A stretch of DNA of 64,000 nucleotides from Desulfomarina profundi (GTDB lineage Bacteria; Desulfobacterota; Desulfobulbia; Desulfobulbales; Desulfocapsaceae): positions 3,678,501-3,742,500 of the forward strand of contig NZ_AP024086.1 in the NCBI RefSeq assembly GCF_019703855.1. The letters are read 5' to 3'. Numbering within the stretch: position 1 is the stretch's first letter; each line of letters starts with the position of its first letter. The translations under genes and the position numbers were made by a program. Positions 25,143 through 36,064 of the stretch are shown in pieces. The notes under the pieces were generated by a model. That model made no database searches. It saw only the letters and a program-made list of their open reading frames with translations, and had not been told where the DNA came from.

Positions 25143-26254
25143 CAGGTTACAACCTTCTTTTCATAAAGATTATCCAGGGATTTTTCAGAAAAACCATTCT
25201 CCGGAAGCTTGAAATCCACAATAGATCGGGCAAAAGCTTCCACGATGGCCGGTTCAAACTGGGTTCCACTGCAACGATACAATTCTTCAACAGCCTCTTC
25301 CATCGTTTTATTTTCCCTGTAATTTCTTCGGGAAGTCATGGCATCATAGCTGTCAACAACTGTGATAATTTTGGTCAAAATATCCAGCTCATCACCACAA
25401 AGACCATCAGGATAACCTTTACCGTCAAATCGTTCATGGTGGTGCCTTATGATAAACTGTTCCTTTTTCATAAAGCCAAGAGGTTTTATGATATTTGCTC
25501 CCACACTTGGGTGCTTCCTGATCAATAGCCACTCTTCATCCGTCAGTTTTCCCGGTTTCTGAATACATGAAAGATCAATAACCAGTTTGCCTATATCATG
25601 GAACTGTGCGGCACGTCGCAAGATAAGTATTTCATTTTCTGACAGTTCCATGGCCAGGCCAAGCATAAGGGCATATTCAGTAACCCGTATTGTGTGACCG
25701 GCAGTATAATAATCCTTTTCTTCCATGGCATTCTGGAGACTGCTCATCAACTGTACAGTCGCGTTCTCCAGACTGTTACTGTAAGTGAGAAGAAGTTTGT
25801 TCTGTTCTTCAAGCTGCCGGGCTTTTTCCTGAATATCATCTTCCAGAGACTGCCTGTATCTACTCTCTTTAAGAACATACATTCTCTTTTCGATGGCCCT
25901 GCGTATTTTCACATTGAAGATATCCAGGTCCTCAATTGGTTTTGTTAAAAAATCATAAGCACCCAGATTGATTGCCTTGACAGCATAATGCATGGACCCG
26001 GCACCGGTCAGGAAAAGAACAGGAATATCAAGCCCCAGCTTATTGAGATGATCCATGGTTTCAAAACCATCCATCTCCGGCATGTTTATATCCAGAATTA
26101 TAACATCATAACTACTGTTGACTATTTCAAGAGCCTCCTTTCCACCAATAACCGTATCCACCTGGTGACCAAACATCTCCAGTATCTTTGATACAGTGGT
26201 TCGCACCATTGCATCATCATCAGCGACAAGTATTTTAGTGGGACCCCTGTTCAT
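25142..26254 (-). CDS. Response regulator with HD-GYP domain (probable cyclic-di-GMP phosphodiesterase)
   Basis: An N-terminal receiver (about 8-125) has acidic pair VADDDAM, phospho-Asp VIILDINMPEMDG, Thr in FLTGAGS and Lys in LTKPIE. A coiled linker (about 130-185) follows. The HD-GYP domain (about 190-350) has HD in RRAAQFHDIGKLVI, then HHHERFDGKGYPDGL, matching the family motif HHE-x-x-DGxGYP. It should hydrolyse cyclic di-GMP when phosphorylated. It leads the operon gatC-gatA-hisC-cmk, an unusual position for a signalling protein. Its cognate kinase is not adjacent. Confidence 0.93.
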   Translation of the reverse strand: MNRGPTKILVADDDAMVRTTVSKILEMFGHQVDTVIGGKEALEIVNSSYDVIILDINMPEMDGFETMDHLNKLGLDIPVLFLTGAGSMHYAVKAINLGAYDFLTKPIEDLDIFNVKIRRAIEKRMYVLKESRYRQSLEDDIQEKARQLEEQNKLLLTYSNSLENATVQLMSSLQNAMEEKDYYTAGHTIRVTEYALMLGLAMELSENEILILRRAAQFHDIGKLVIDLSCIQKPGKLTDEEWLLIRKHPSVGANIIKPLGFMKKEQFIIRHHHERFDGKGYPDGLCGDELDILTKIITVVDSYDAMTSRRNYRENKTMEEAVEELYRCSGTQFEPAIVEAFARSIVDFKLPENGFSEKSLDNLYEKKVVT

Positions 26255-26281
26255 TTTAAAAGCATTTTACAGTAATAATCT

Positions 26282-26396
26282 CTAACACCCCACAAGGGGG
26301 TAAAAGTGCCATGGAAATAAACCTAACCATTTAATTTCAAAAAAAACTTCCCTGTTTTCCTTTTTTTATGACAGAAGTTCAGGAGTAAGGCACTAA
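26282..26396 (-). repeat. ~115-bp dispersed repeat, copy 2 (minus orientation)
   Basis: On the minus strand it runs TTAGTGCCTTACTCCTGAAC ... GGTTAGGTTTATTTCC ... ATGGCACTTTTACCCCCTTG ... GTGTTAG, matching the copies at 20165 and 43609. It lies 28 bases upstream of the REC-HD-GYP start codon, inside its probable promoter region. The rest of the gap, 26397-26591, shows no ORF or clear structure. Confidence 0.85.
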
Positions 26397-26591
26397 TTAC
26401 CCATGATGTTCAACTTCATAAACGAGTCTGTTTATAAAAAAAACAATCAAAAAAATCAGCAAGCATGGCTGGATCAAACAGCATCGACTATTGATTGCTT
26501 TCTGGGTACCAACAATAAAGTAACTGGTCACAGGATGGCTGCGATTCAGTATTTTTTATTTTGATGTTACAAAATTGTTATTGCTTTGAGT

Positions 26592-27655
26592 CTACATTTT
26601 CCAATATTTTTTTGCAACTTCCCTAACCATTTCAATTGCCGGATGGATACCTTTTTCTTCAGCAAGACTTGATATGAACGTATAGTCCATTTTTTTATTC
26701 ATTTCATTTTTTTCTTTAATACCTGCAAGTTCACAGAGAGTTGCAAAAACTCCCTCTTCCATCCCGGAAAAATTATATCCTCCTTCCAGAGAAAAAAAAA
26801 TTCTGCCATCGCAGAGTTCCTCTGCAAGGTTTACCAGGACTCTCGTCATATAGGCAAAACCGTCCCCCGTCACCCTCATGGCGCTGATACCGTCATCTAT
26901 ATATGTATCAAATCCGGCAGATACAAGGATCAGTTCAGGCCGATATTCTCTGCAAACAGGCTTAACTACTGTGTTAAAAATATTAGCATACTCCATATCC
27001 CCCTGTCCCCCGGCAACGGAATATTCAAGGTATATCCCTGACCCTTTCCTGAACCTGTTTCACGCAGGGACCCCGTTCCCGGATAAAGCGGATACTGGTG
27101 TATTGAGAGGTAAAAAACTTCATCTGTTTCATAAAAAGCATTTTGAGTACCATTTCCATGGTGTACATCCCAATCAACAATGAAAATTCTCTTTATACCG
27201 TATTTTTTCCGAGCATGTTGTGCAGCTATGGCAATGTTGTTAAAGAGACAGAAACCCATAGATCTGTTTTTTTCAGCGTGGTGACCAGGAGGTCTCACCA
27301 GCCCGAAACCATTATCCACACTTTTATTGAAAATAAGATCCATAGCCCCGACTACTGCCCCAACTGCATGGCAGGCAGCATTAAAACTCTCCCCTGATGT
27401 ACAGGTATCCACATCAAGAACTGAATATATCTTACCTGAAGTTGCAGCTACCTGGTTTACCAGATTTTCCGTATGATTATAGAGAAGTTTTTCTTTTGAA
27501 ACCGGTGTAATTTCCGGTTCTATAAAATATTCTCTGTTTTCTCCCTTATTGAGTATTTCATATATTCTTTTAATTCTTCCCGGGGACTCTATATGTGTGC
27601 TTCCGGGATCATGGGCCAGGAAAATTTTATCTTTGAATATAGCCGTATTACGCAT
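26592..27655 (-). CDS. Histone deacetylase / acetylpolyamine amidohydrolase family protein, interrupted by a frameshift
   Basis: This zinc deacetylase fold has LAHDPGSTHIESPGRIKRIY, RPPGHHAEKNRSMGFCLFNN, the metal-binding block IVDWDVHHGNGTQNAF, then after the break VSAGFDTYIDDGISAMRVTG and SLEGGYNFSGMEEG (catalytic Tyr region). The first frame runs off after NIPLPGDRG. One extra base in the run at 27007-27011 gives NIPLPGGQGDMEYANIFNTV and joins the two frames into ~354 residues, a normal size. It probably deacetylates a polyamine, acetoin-related or protein substrate; bacterial roles vary. Preceded on this strand by the yeeE terminator, so it is its own unit. Confidence 0.85.
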
Positions 27656-27741
27656 ATTTTATCCTTTTTATACTTTCCGGAAACTGGAAAAATTTTAAAC
27701 TCGTAGATTAGTTTAAAAAATGAAGCTCAAACCTCCTCATA

Positions 27742-27784
27742 AAAAAAAGGCGCAATTTCACTCTCCTGTGAAATTGCGCCTTTA
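27742..27784 (-). terminator. Rho-independent terminator after yeeE
   Basis: On the minus strand a perfect 13-bp stem GGCGCAATTTCAC / GTGAAATTGCGCC with a six-base loop is followed by eight Ts. It lies 24 bases beyond the yeeE-like stop codon and separates that gene from the HDAC gene. Confidence 0.95.
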
Positions 27785-27807
27785 CTGGAAAACATTTTTT
27801 TACTTTT

Positions 27808-29052
27808 TTACATCGGTACAATGAGTTTGTTGGTTTCTTCATTCCAGGTAACCACAAGATACCAGATAATCATGGCACCTCCTATCAGAAGAAGAGTAGG
27901 TCCATACCCCAGGGCGTCGGGAAGATATACAGCTGAACCCAGAGCACCATCCGCCTCAAAATCGTTATCCCTGAACCAGGCTGTCATAACCGAAGAAACT
28001 ATACCGAAAAACGGAACAACCATTATAAGTTTTACCTGGCCTTCTCCCACACGCCAAAGTGTACCTGATCCACAACCTCCTGCAAACATGGCCCCGAGAC
28101 CAAAGAGAAAACCTCCAGCAACTCCACCCCAACCAAAAGTACCGCGAATATAATTCAAGGGAGCAAGAACTGCTTCACCTTCAGCCCTCATGGGAACCGC
28201 ATATTTCAAAACTGCAGCCCCAATAGCTACTATGACAATAGACAACATCACAGATTTAGCCATGGTGCAGTCACCGGTCATATGGGGTTCACGAAAACCC
28301 TGAACCATACACCAGCGTCCACGCTGCATGGCATAACCGAGACCTGCTGCAATAAGCAGTATTCCTGAAAGAGAAGCTATATAATCACTATCTTCATTAG
28401 CGGAGTATGTATAGGCACCCCATATTAAAGCAATAATTGCAGCTACTCCCATTAGATAAACAACAACCGACGGAAAAGTGATCGTTTTTGATCCTCCTTC
28501 TCCCCAGGATATATACTCCATTTCAAGATAAAGCAGTTTCAATCCCAAAACCACACCAAGAACAAGTCCTAACCACATTGCAAAACCATTGGCTCCAAGA
28601 TTACCGATGGCATTATAAAAACCACCTACATTGCAGCCACCAGCAAGCGTAGCGCCGATACCCATAAGTATACCTGCAATAACAGCTTTTACCATTTCCC
28701 TGTAAGGAGGAATACGCAGGGCAAAATCTTTTCCAAGACACGCGGAAATAAAAGCTCCGGCAACAAATCCTATACCTATTACTGAACCGGAATTCACAAA
28801 AATAGAACGCGGAGCCTCATCATAAAATTCAAATATTCCGGAATCAGAACCAAAGAGAGTGGCTCCCCCATACATAATCCAGTCACCCCAGCTTCTTATG
28901 GCTCCCACAGCACCCCAGGGTCTCCACCATGCCATTATCATTACTGAGAAAAAGGCAACTATCACACCTGTAATATAAGGGTTCCACTCCTTCTCACAAA
29001 AAATGCTGTACAACTCTTTGCTTTTGTTTTTAAAAACGGATTCTTCACTCAT
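27808..29052 (-). CDS. YeeE/YedE-family sulfur-compound transporter (two sulfur-transport domains)
   Basis: The ~414-residue membrane protein contains two repeats of the sulfur-transport domain, each with the conserved Cys motif: TLAGGCNVGGFYNAIGN (about 130) and MFAGGCGSGTLWRVGEGQ (about 340), plus GRWCMVQGFREPHMTGDC in the middle. YeeE/YedE proteins import thiosulfate or another sulfur species, passing it along cysteines. The start is set at MSEESVFKNKS (29052), which has gggagag just upstream; an earlier ATG at 29079 is less likely. It is divergent from tusA, with the sulfur-relay genes on the other side of a shared intergenic region. Confidence 0.92.
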   Translation of the reverse strand: MSEESVFKNKSKELYSIFCEKEWNPYITGVIVAFFSVMIMAWWRPWGAVGAIRSWGDWIMYGGATLFGSDSGIFEFYDEAPRSIFVNSGSVIGIGFVAGAFISACLGKDFALRIPPYREMVKAVIAGILMGIGATLAGGCNVGGFYNAIGNLGANGFAMWLGLVLGVVLGLKLLYLEMEYISWGEGGSKTITFPSVVVYLMGVAAIIALIWGAYTYSANEDSDYIASLSGILLIAAGLGYAMQRGRWCMVQGFREPHMTGDCTMAKSVMLSIVIVAIGAAVLKYAVPMRAEGEAVLAPLNYIRGTFGWGGVAGGFLFGLGAMFAGGCGSGTLWRVGEGQVKLIMVVPFFGIVSSVMTAWFRDNDFEADGALGSAVYLPDALGYGPTLLLIGGAMIIWYLVVTWNEETNKLIVPM

Positions 29053-29232
29053 AGATACTCTCCCTGTTAAAATAGACAAAAAGTAACTTCAGCAAATTAT
29101 ATTTGTAAATTTCATACACACCCAAAAAAAATTTGTCAATATAAACAGCTTGAAAACAGAATATATACCACTTTGTGGTGTTTATTTTTTAATAAAAATA
29201 TTAATGAGTTATATAACATATTTTTTCAAACC

Positions 29233-29261
29233 TTGACAGATGGCAGAAGCTAAAGTATAGG
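29233..29261 (+). promoter_or_regulatory. Probable sigma-70 promoter of tusA
   Basis: TTGACA (29233-29238), a 17-base spacer and TATAGG (29256-29261) form a good promoter about 95 bases before the tusA start codon. It sits in the ~300-base divergent intergenic region 29053-29356, which is AT-rich and otherwise shows no clear operator. Confidence 0.6.
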
Positions 29262-29356
29262 TCAAAAATGAATATCTATTCAGGTAAGGAAAGAATTATC
29301 CTTATTTTTTTCTTATCGATTTTTTACAAACTCATTACATTTCGGGAGAACAGATT

Positions 29357-29614
29357 ATGAGTGACTTTAAAGTAGTTGCCGATGGTGTGGAAGCAACAAA
29401 AGTACTGGATGCTAAAGGACTCAGTTGTCCAATGCCGCTTCTCAGGACAAAGAAAGAAATTGGTAAATTAAACTCAGGTGACATTCTTCAGGTCGATGGA
29501 ACCGATCCAGGTTCAAGAAATGATCTTCCCGGCTGGTGCGAAAGAACAGGACATGAATATCTGGGTGAAAAGGAAGAATCCGGATATATAAGCTTTTTTA
29601 TAAAAAAAGGATGA
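29357..29614 (+). CDS. tusA: TusA-family sulfur carrier protein
   Basis: The 85-residue protein has the TusA signature LDAKGLSCPMPLLRTKKEI; the Cys in CPMP (residue ~25) carries the persulfide. The typical two-layer fold ends in YISFFIKKG. It shuttles sulfur between sulfurtransferases in the cytoplasm. It is divergent from the YeeE-like importer and upstream of DsrE/DsrF/DsrH-like genes, a standard sulfur-relay neighbourhood. A 16-bp hairpin and a dispersed repeat separate it from the next gene. Confidence 0.95.
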   Translation: MSDFKVVADGVEATKVLDAKGLSCPMPLLRTKKEIGKLNSGDILQVDGTDPGSRNDLPGWCERTGHEYLGEKEESGYISFFIKKG

Positions 29615-29690
29615 CAGATTAATACCTGTCTCTCTTCCGTGCACTTCCTGCAGAGACTACTCTAATTAATTGATATTATATTTTTTATTA

Positions 29691-29731
29691 ACTGTTAAGT
29701 ATCTTTTCTATTTTTAAAGATACTTAACAGT
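29691..29731. repeat. Perfect 16-bp hairpin between tusA and the dsrE-like gene
   Basis: ACTGTTAAGTATCTTT pairs with AAAGATACTTAACAGT across a 9-base loop. No long T-tract follows on either strand, so it may be an RNA processing or stability element or a weak terminator rather than a classical terminator. Confidence 0.75.
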
Positions 29732-29831
29732 TCGCTTTTCTCTAATATTCTATATCAGAGTTTATTTTTATGTTTTTTACTGGATAAACCAGCATATATG
29801 ATCCCAATAGCTCAGAGTTATTTATACCTTT

Positions 29832-29904
29832 GAGCACAGTAAACAAATGAAAGTCCTACTGCGACAGAACGACATTCAGTGGTGGGATTTTCTGATAAAA
29901 AGCC
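29832..29904 (+). repeat. ~70-bp dispersed repeat, copy before the dsrE-like gene
   Basis: Contains aaatgaaagtcctactgcga, cagaacgac and tgggattttctgataaaa. It ends 25 bases before the dsrE-like start codon, the same kind of placement as the copy before pal. Confidence 0.65.
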
Positions 29905-29929
29905 ACCAATCTTCTTAAAGGAGGATAAT

Positions 29930-30244
29930 ATGGCAAAAAGTTTAGGTATTTTCGTTACCACAACCGACAGCCTTAATCACGTTATTGGTATTGTTAAAGC
30001 AGCAAAAGCAAAAGGTTCCAATGTCAAAGTCTTTTTTACCTGGAAAGCAACAACACTTTCAAAGGATCCTGCTTTTCCAGGACTTTGTGAATTAGCAGAC
30101 GATGTCTCCATATGTGTTGACAGTTATAAAAAACAGGGTTTTGACGTTGATGATATCCCTGAAGGATTAACTGCCAAAAAAATGGCAACTCAGGCTCAAC
30201 ATGGTATTATTATTGAAGATTTTGACTGTTACCTCAGCCTGTAA
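29930..30244 (+). CDS. DsrE/TusD-like sulfur relay protein
   Basis: The ATG at 29930 follows a consensus ribosome site (aaaggaggata), so it is preferred over an upstream ATG at 29879. The 104-residue protein begins MAKSLGIFVTTTDSLNHVIG and shows DsrE-fold alternation; cysteines at about 53 and 62 (FPGLCELADDVSICVDSY) lie where the persulfide-carrying Cys of DsrE is expected. It probably receives or donates sulfur with TusA. It is followed 12 bases later by a DsrF-like gene and then a DsrH-like small gene, so the order is E-F-H as in known complexes. Confidence 0.75.
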   Translation: MAKSLGIFVTTTDSLNHVIGIVKAAKAKGSNVKVFFTWKATTLSKDPAFPGLCELADDVSICVDSYKKQGFDVDDIPEGLTAKKMATQAQHGIIIEDFDCYLSL

Positions 30245-30256
30245 AGGAGATATCAA

Positions 30257-30559
30257 ATGGAATACAAAAAAGTATGTTTTATGTACAGACATGAAGATTA
30301 TGCCATTGACGGTATACGATCTGCGTTGGGTTTAGCCGTCGAAAACATGTATTCATATGGTGTTGTACTGGATAAGGAACTCCCTGAACTGGATGAATTG
30401 ACTCAGGAAAGTATCGAAATGTTAAGGGATATGGAAGGTGATGTTTTATCTACAGTTCAGGCAAATATAGATAAGAACAATTTTACCCCCATTACACTGG
30501 AAGAGCTCGGAGAAAAACTTCGTGAAATGACCCATATCATTCCTTATGGTCCAAAATAA
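30257..30559 (+). CDS. DsrF/TusC-like sulfur relay protein
   Basis: The 100-residue protein starts MEYKKVCFMYRHEDYAIDGI, then RSALGLAVENMYSYGVVLD, which resembles the KVxFV...GLRxxLGLxVENM pattern of TusC/DsrF. The C-terminal half is acidic and helical (LDELTQESIEMLRDMEGD). A good ribosome site (aaaggagat) precedes it. Its position between DsrE-like and DsrH-like genes supports a role in a heteromeric sulfurtransfer complex. Assignment within the DsrE superfamily is by resemblance and context. Confidence 0.65.
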   Translation: MEYKKVCFMYRHEDYAIDGIRSALGLAVENMYSYGVVLDKELPELDELTQESIEMLRDMEGDVLSTVQANIDKNNFTPITLEELGEKLREMTHIIPYGPK

Positions 30560-30579
30560 CAGACATCCAGGAGTTTTTT

Positions 30580-30753
30580 ATGAAAATATTGAATGTATAC
30601 AGGTCTGAACCTGATGAAACTGTACAGAAACTGGTTGAAATAGTTGGGCGTGACCGGGAAACAGACAGTTTTGATCTTACTGTTGAAAGCCCTGATTACG
30701 AGACACTGGTAGATAAAATATTTGCTGCTGACCAGACCATTTGCTGGTGGTAG
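30580..30753 (+). CDS. 57-residue DsrH/TusB-like protein
   Basis: This short frame begins MKILNVYRSEPDETVQKLVE and ends SPDYETLVDKIFAADQTICWW. The end recalls the DYxxFVxLxx...W tail of TusB/DsrH, and one cysteine sits four residues from the C-terminus. It is only 57 residues, against ~95 for TusB, so it is either a minimal version or a distinct helper. Ribosome site ccaggag precedes the ATG by eight bases. It closes the sulfur-relay operon. Confidence 0.65.
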   Translation: MKILNVYRSEPDETVQKLVEIVGRDRETDSFDLTVESPDYETLVDKIFAADQTICWW

Positions 30754-30790
30754 AAGTTTTTTTCTTAACCAGTATATCCACAGTAAAATG

Positions 30791-30830
30791 CAGGAACCGA
30801 ATAGATTATTTTCTGTTCAGTTCCTGCACG
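30791..30830. repeat. Inverted repeat at the end of the sulfur-relay operon
   Basis: TGCAGGAAC (30791-30799) pairs with GTTCCTGCA about 22 bases later, straddling the convergent serine-hydrolase stop. There is no strong T-run, so a bidirectional terminator is possible but unproven. Confidence 0.4.
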
Positions 30831-31927
30831 ATACAATCATGAACCAGGGGTCTGTATTTTTTTATTTCCCCGTTGTCGTTTGAACAATGGACCCTATTGG
30901 TTAACAAAACAACTATTATTTCCCTTTCCAGATCCATCCAGAATGAAGTACCTGTAAAACCCAGGTGTCCTCTGCTTTCCCGACTGAACAGTTTTCCACA
31001 ACTTGAATTACTCTCTGCAGGTATATCAAAACCACAGGACCAACTGGAATTTTTTTCTTTTTTCAGGAACTGTTTCAATACGGCAGCATCAGGCAGACTG
31101 CTTTTTCCTCTATTTTTGTACTGGTCCATTACAGTTTCACAAAGTTGCAGAACAGACGAAGCTGTTCCAAACAGCCCTGCATGTCCACAGACACCTCCCA
31201 GGGCCCTGCAGTTTTCGTCATGGACAGTGCCACATTTAAATGCTTCATCACTGGAAAAGTGGGTAAAGGCACATGTGAATGGTGAAAGATGTTCATCTCC
31301 TGAAAAAAGAAATCTATTCTTTATTTTTTGTCTTCCAATGACGTTTTTTCTCCAAAAATCATCAAGAGACACAGCTGTTTTCTCTTCAATAAGTATCCCC
31401 AGTAAAATATACCCCAAATCACTGTATTCATTCCTGCTTCCGGGTAAATATTGCAGTTTCTCATTAATAATCCAGTTTTTTACAGTCTCCTTTCTCTGCT
31501 CGGGAGTTATGTGAACCAGTTTTTTGAAAAATTCTCTGTGGGGTGGTAAACCCGAAGAATGGCAGAGAAGGTCTCTTATGGTAATGGAAGACTTATCAGC
31601 GGGTATATTCTTCCAATTGGAACAGGATGCAAGAGAATCGTTCAGACATAAAACATTTTCGTCCACCAGAGCGGCAATTGAAAGTGCTGTAACCAGAGGT
31701 TTAGTCAGTGAAGCCAGGTCAAAATATGTATACCTGTTAACTCTTCCATATGACCTCGTCAGTTCCGTATAACCATAATGCAGTTCTTCTCTGGAAAAAC
31801 CGTTGGACTTCCTGACCGAAACTGCAATGGAACATCCTGAAAAAACAGATTTTTTTATTGCTTTCTTGATAATTTCATCAAGAACTGTCCTTAATCTGCT
31901 TTCATCTGTTTTTTCCTTTTTCATCAT
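30806..31927 (-). CDS. Serine hydrolase of the beta-lactamase / penicillin-binding-protein fold
   Basis: The 373-residue protein has the three motifs of class C beta-lactamase-like enzymes: SxxK in DLASLTKPLVTAL (about residue 73), YxN-type Tyr in NEYSDLGYILLGIL (about 170) and a C-terminal HLGFTGTSFWMDLE in place of KTG. No signal peptide is evident, so it may act in the cytoplasm or be exported atypically. Such proteins are esterases, D-aminopeptidases or cell-wall carboxypeptidases rather than resistance enzymes in most bacteria. It is divergent from dnaN. Confidence 0.85.
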   Translation of the reverse strand: MMKKEKTDESRLRTVLDEIIKKAIKKSVFSGCSIAVSVRKSNGFSREELHYGYTELTRSYGRVNRYTYFDLASLTKPLVTALSIAALVDENVLCLNDSLASCSNWKNIPADKSSITIRDLLCHSSGLPPHREFFKKLVHITPEQRKETVKNWIINEKLQYLPGSRNEYSDLGYILLGILIEEKTAVSLDDFWRKNVIGRQKIKNRFLFSGDEHLSPFTCAFTHFSSDEAFKCGTVHDENCRALGGVCGHAGLFGTASSVLQLCETVMDQYKNRGKSSLPDAAVLKQFLKKEKNSSWSCGFDIPAESNSSCGKLFSRESRGHLGFTGTSFWMDLEREIIVVLLTNRVHCSNDNGEIKKYRPLVHDCIVQELNRK

Positions 31928-32278
31928 TTGATTATTATATTGAATTTTTCACCTATTTCCACTAGATTATAGCCAAAATCGAAAGATTAATATATCTTTG
32001 TTTTTTCGACAAATTTATTCATTTTTCAAATGGAGTTATTTCTCTGAAACGAAGTTATCAACACCCTGTTAACAGCTCTTTTTAAAAAGATTATGGATAA
32101 CAGGTTCACAAAACTGTTAATAATCCTTTTTTCACATGTATCACAAATTATCAAATAATCTTTTGTTTATAATTTTATTAATAATATCAATAGGTTAATT
32201 ATATTATTAACATTTCAGCACCCTTAATAATAATAAATTTAAATAATATTATAAGGAGTCGTAGAAAGGAGTCCTTTT
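31928..32278. other. AT-rich intergenic region before dnaN; candidate replication origin
   Basis: About 350 bases with very high A+T, especially 32145-32250. DnaA-box-like nonamers with one mismatch are TTATCAACA (32055-32063) and, on the minus strand, TTATCCATA (32092-32100). It divides mostly minus-strand genes on the left from dnaN-gyrB-gyrA on the right. No dnaA gene is adjacent and no cluster of perfect boxes is seen, so it may be only the dnaN promoter. The dnaN ribosome site (aaggag) lies at its right end. Confidence 0.35.
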
Positions 32279-33409
32279 ATGGCACTACACTGCAATATAG
32301 CTAAAAATGACTTTCAGGAAGGTTTGAACAGTCTGCAAAACCTGACAAACAAGAAAGGAACGATGGCTGTTCTTTCAAATGTTCTCATTGAATCAGCACC
32401 TGGCGGTCTTATCCTCACGGGAACAGATCTGGAAGTAGGTTTACGTCTTTTTGTTCCAGCAGAAGTTAAAGAAGAAGGTTCAATAACCCTGCCTTCAAAA
32501 AAAATATATGAAATTGTCAGGGAATCAGGATCAGAAACTCTTTCTATTGAAGAAACTGATAACAGTTGGGTTGTTATCCGAACAGGATTAAGTACCTATA
32601 ATCTGGCAGGCCTTGCAAGTGATGAATTTCCTGAATTTCCACAATATTCGGAAGACTCCTTTCTTTCCTTTGAAAGTCATATTTTTCTCGAACTTATTGA
32701 AAAAATTATATATTCGATAGCAAATGAACAGGAGAACATATATTCCCTGACATCAGTTCTTTTTGAAAAAGAAAAGAGAGACGATAAATATTATTTAAAA
32801 ATGATATCCTCCGATGGTCACAGATTGTCGATTATGGAAAAAGATGTGGCAACGGATCTGGATGGTATGAATTTGAACGAGGTGACTCTTATACCCAAAA
32901 AAGGTATTCAGGAATGGAAAAAATTCTGTGAAGGCAGAGATAATATAGAAGTTTCATTTGAAGAAAAACAGCTTGTTCTTAGGGATGGTGATGCCGTGAT
33001 GGTTATTCGTCTCAAACAGGGGGAATTTCCGCAGTATTCGGCCATTGTTGAAGCTGTTCAGCTGGAAAACTGCTTGAGAATAAACAGAATACCATTTCTG
33101 GAGTCCCTCAAGAGAATCAATCTTTTTACTGAAGATATTTTTAACACGATTCAGTTGAAAATCGAAAACAGTGAAATGATTCTTTCCTCCCAGAATGCGG
33201 ATCTCGGGAATGCTGAAGATAAGCAGGCTATATCATACTCCGGTGAACCTCTGGTTCTCGGATTTAACTGCAGGTACTTCATTGAAGCCCTTCAAGTCAT
33301 GGAATGTGAAACTGTGGAAGCATATATTAATTCAAATAACAGTCCATGTCTTATGAAATCTGAAGAAGATATTGGTTTTATAAGTATAATTATGCCCATG
33401 CAGCTCTAG
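32279..33409 (+). CDS. dnaN: DNA polymerase III beta subunit (sliding clamp)
   Basis: DnaN forms the ring that tethers the replicative polymerase. The 376-residue protein shows the family features LSNVLIESAPGGLILTGTDLEVGL (near residue 35-60, given here in part), LPSKKIYEIVRES, LAGLASDEFPEFPQ, SSDGHRLSIMEK, and the C-terminal MPMQL. Ribosome site aaaggag precedes the ATG. The usual dnaA (upstream) and recF (downstream) neighbours are absent; gyrB follows after ~210 bases. Confidence 0.97.
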   Translation: MALHCNIAKNDFQEGLNSLQNLTNKKGTMAVLSNVLIESAPGGLILTGTDLEVGLRLFVPAEVKEEGSITLPSKKIYEIVRESGSETLSIEETDNSWVVIRTGLSTYNLAGLASDEFPEFPQYSEDSFLSFESHIFLELIEKIIYSIANEQENIYSLTSVLFEKEKRDDKYYLKMISSDGHRLSIMEKDVATDLDGMNLNEVTLIPKKGIQEWKKFCEGRDNIEVSFEEKQLVLRDGDAVMVIRLKQGEFPQYSAIVEAVQLENCLRINRIPFLESLKRINLFTEDIFNTIQLKIENSEMILSSQNADLGNAEDKQAISYSGEPLVLGFNCRYFIEALQVMECETVEAYINSNNSPCLMKSEEDIGFISIIMPMQL

Positions 33410-33532
33410 GGCTGATCACATAATGCATTATCATCCCTTTTTTCTGATTGAGCTGATCACAGGAAATTCAAAATTGTTTTTTTACAATCTGAAATATGCA
33501 AAAAATTGCTGAAAATCCTGTACATGCATTGA

Positions 33533-36037
<2,505 letters not shown>

Positions 36038-36064
36038 GTGATAAAAATACAAAGAAAATAACTT

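Noticed and set aside
26500-26570. Possible extra copy of the ~70-bp repeat (accaacaataaagtaactgg)
   Set aside because: Only the first ~15 bases resemble the family and the core ACTGCG block does not align well.
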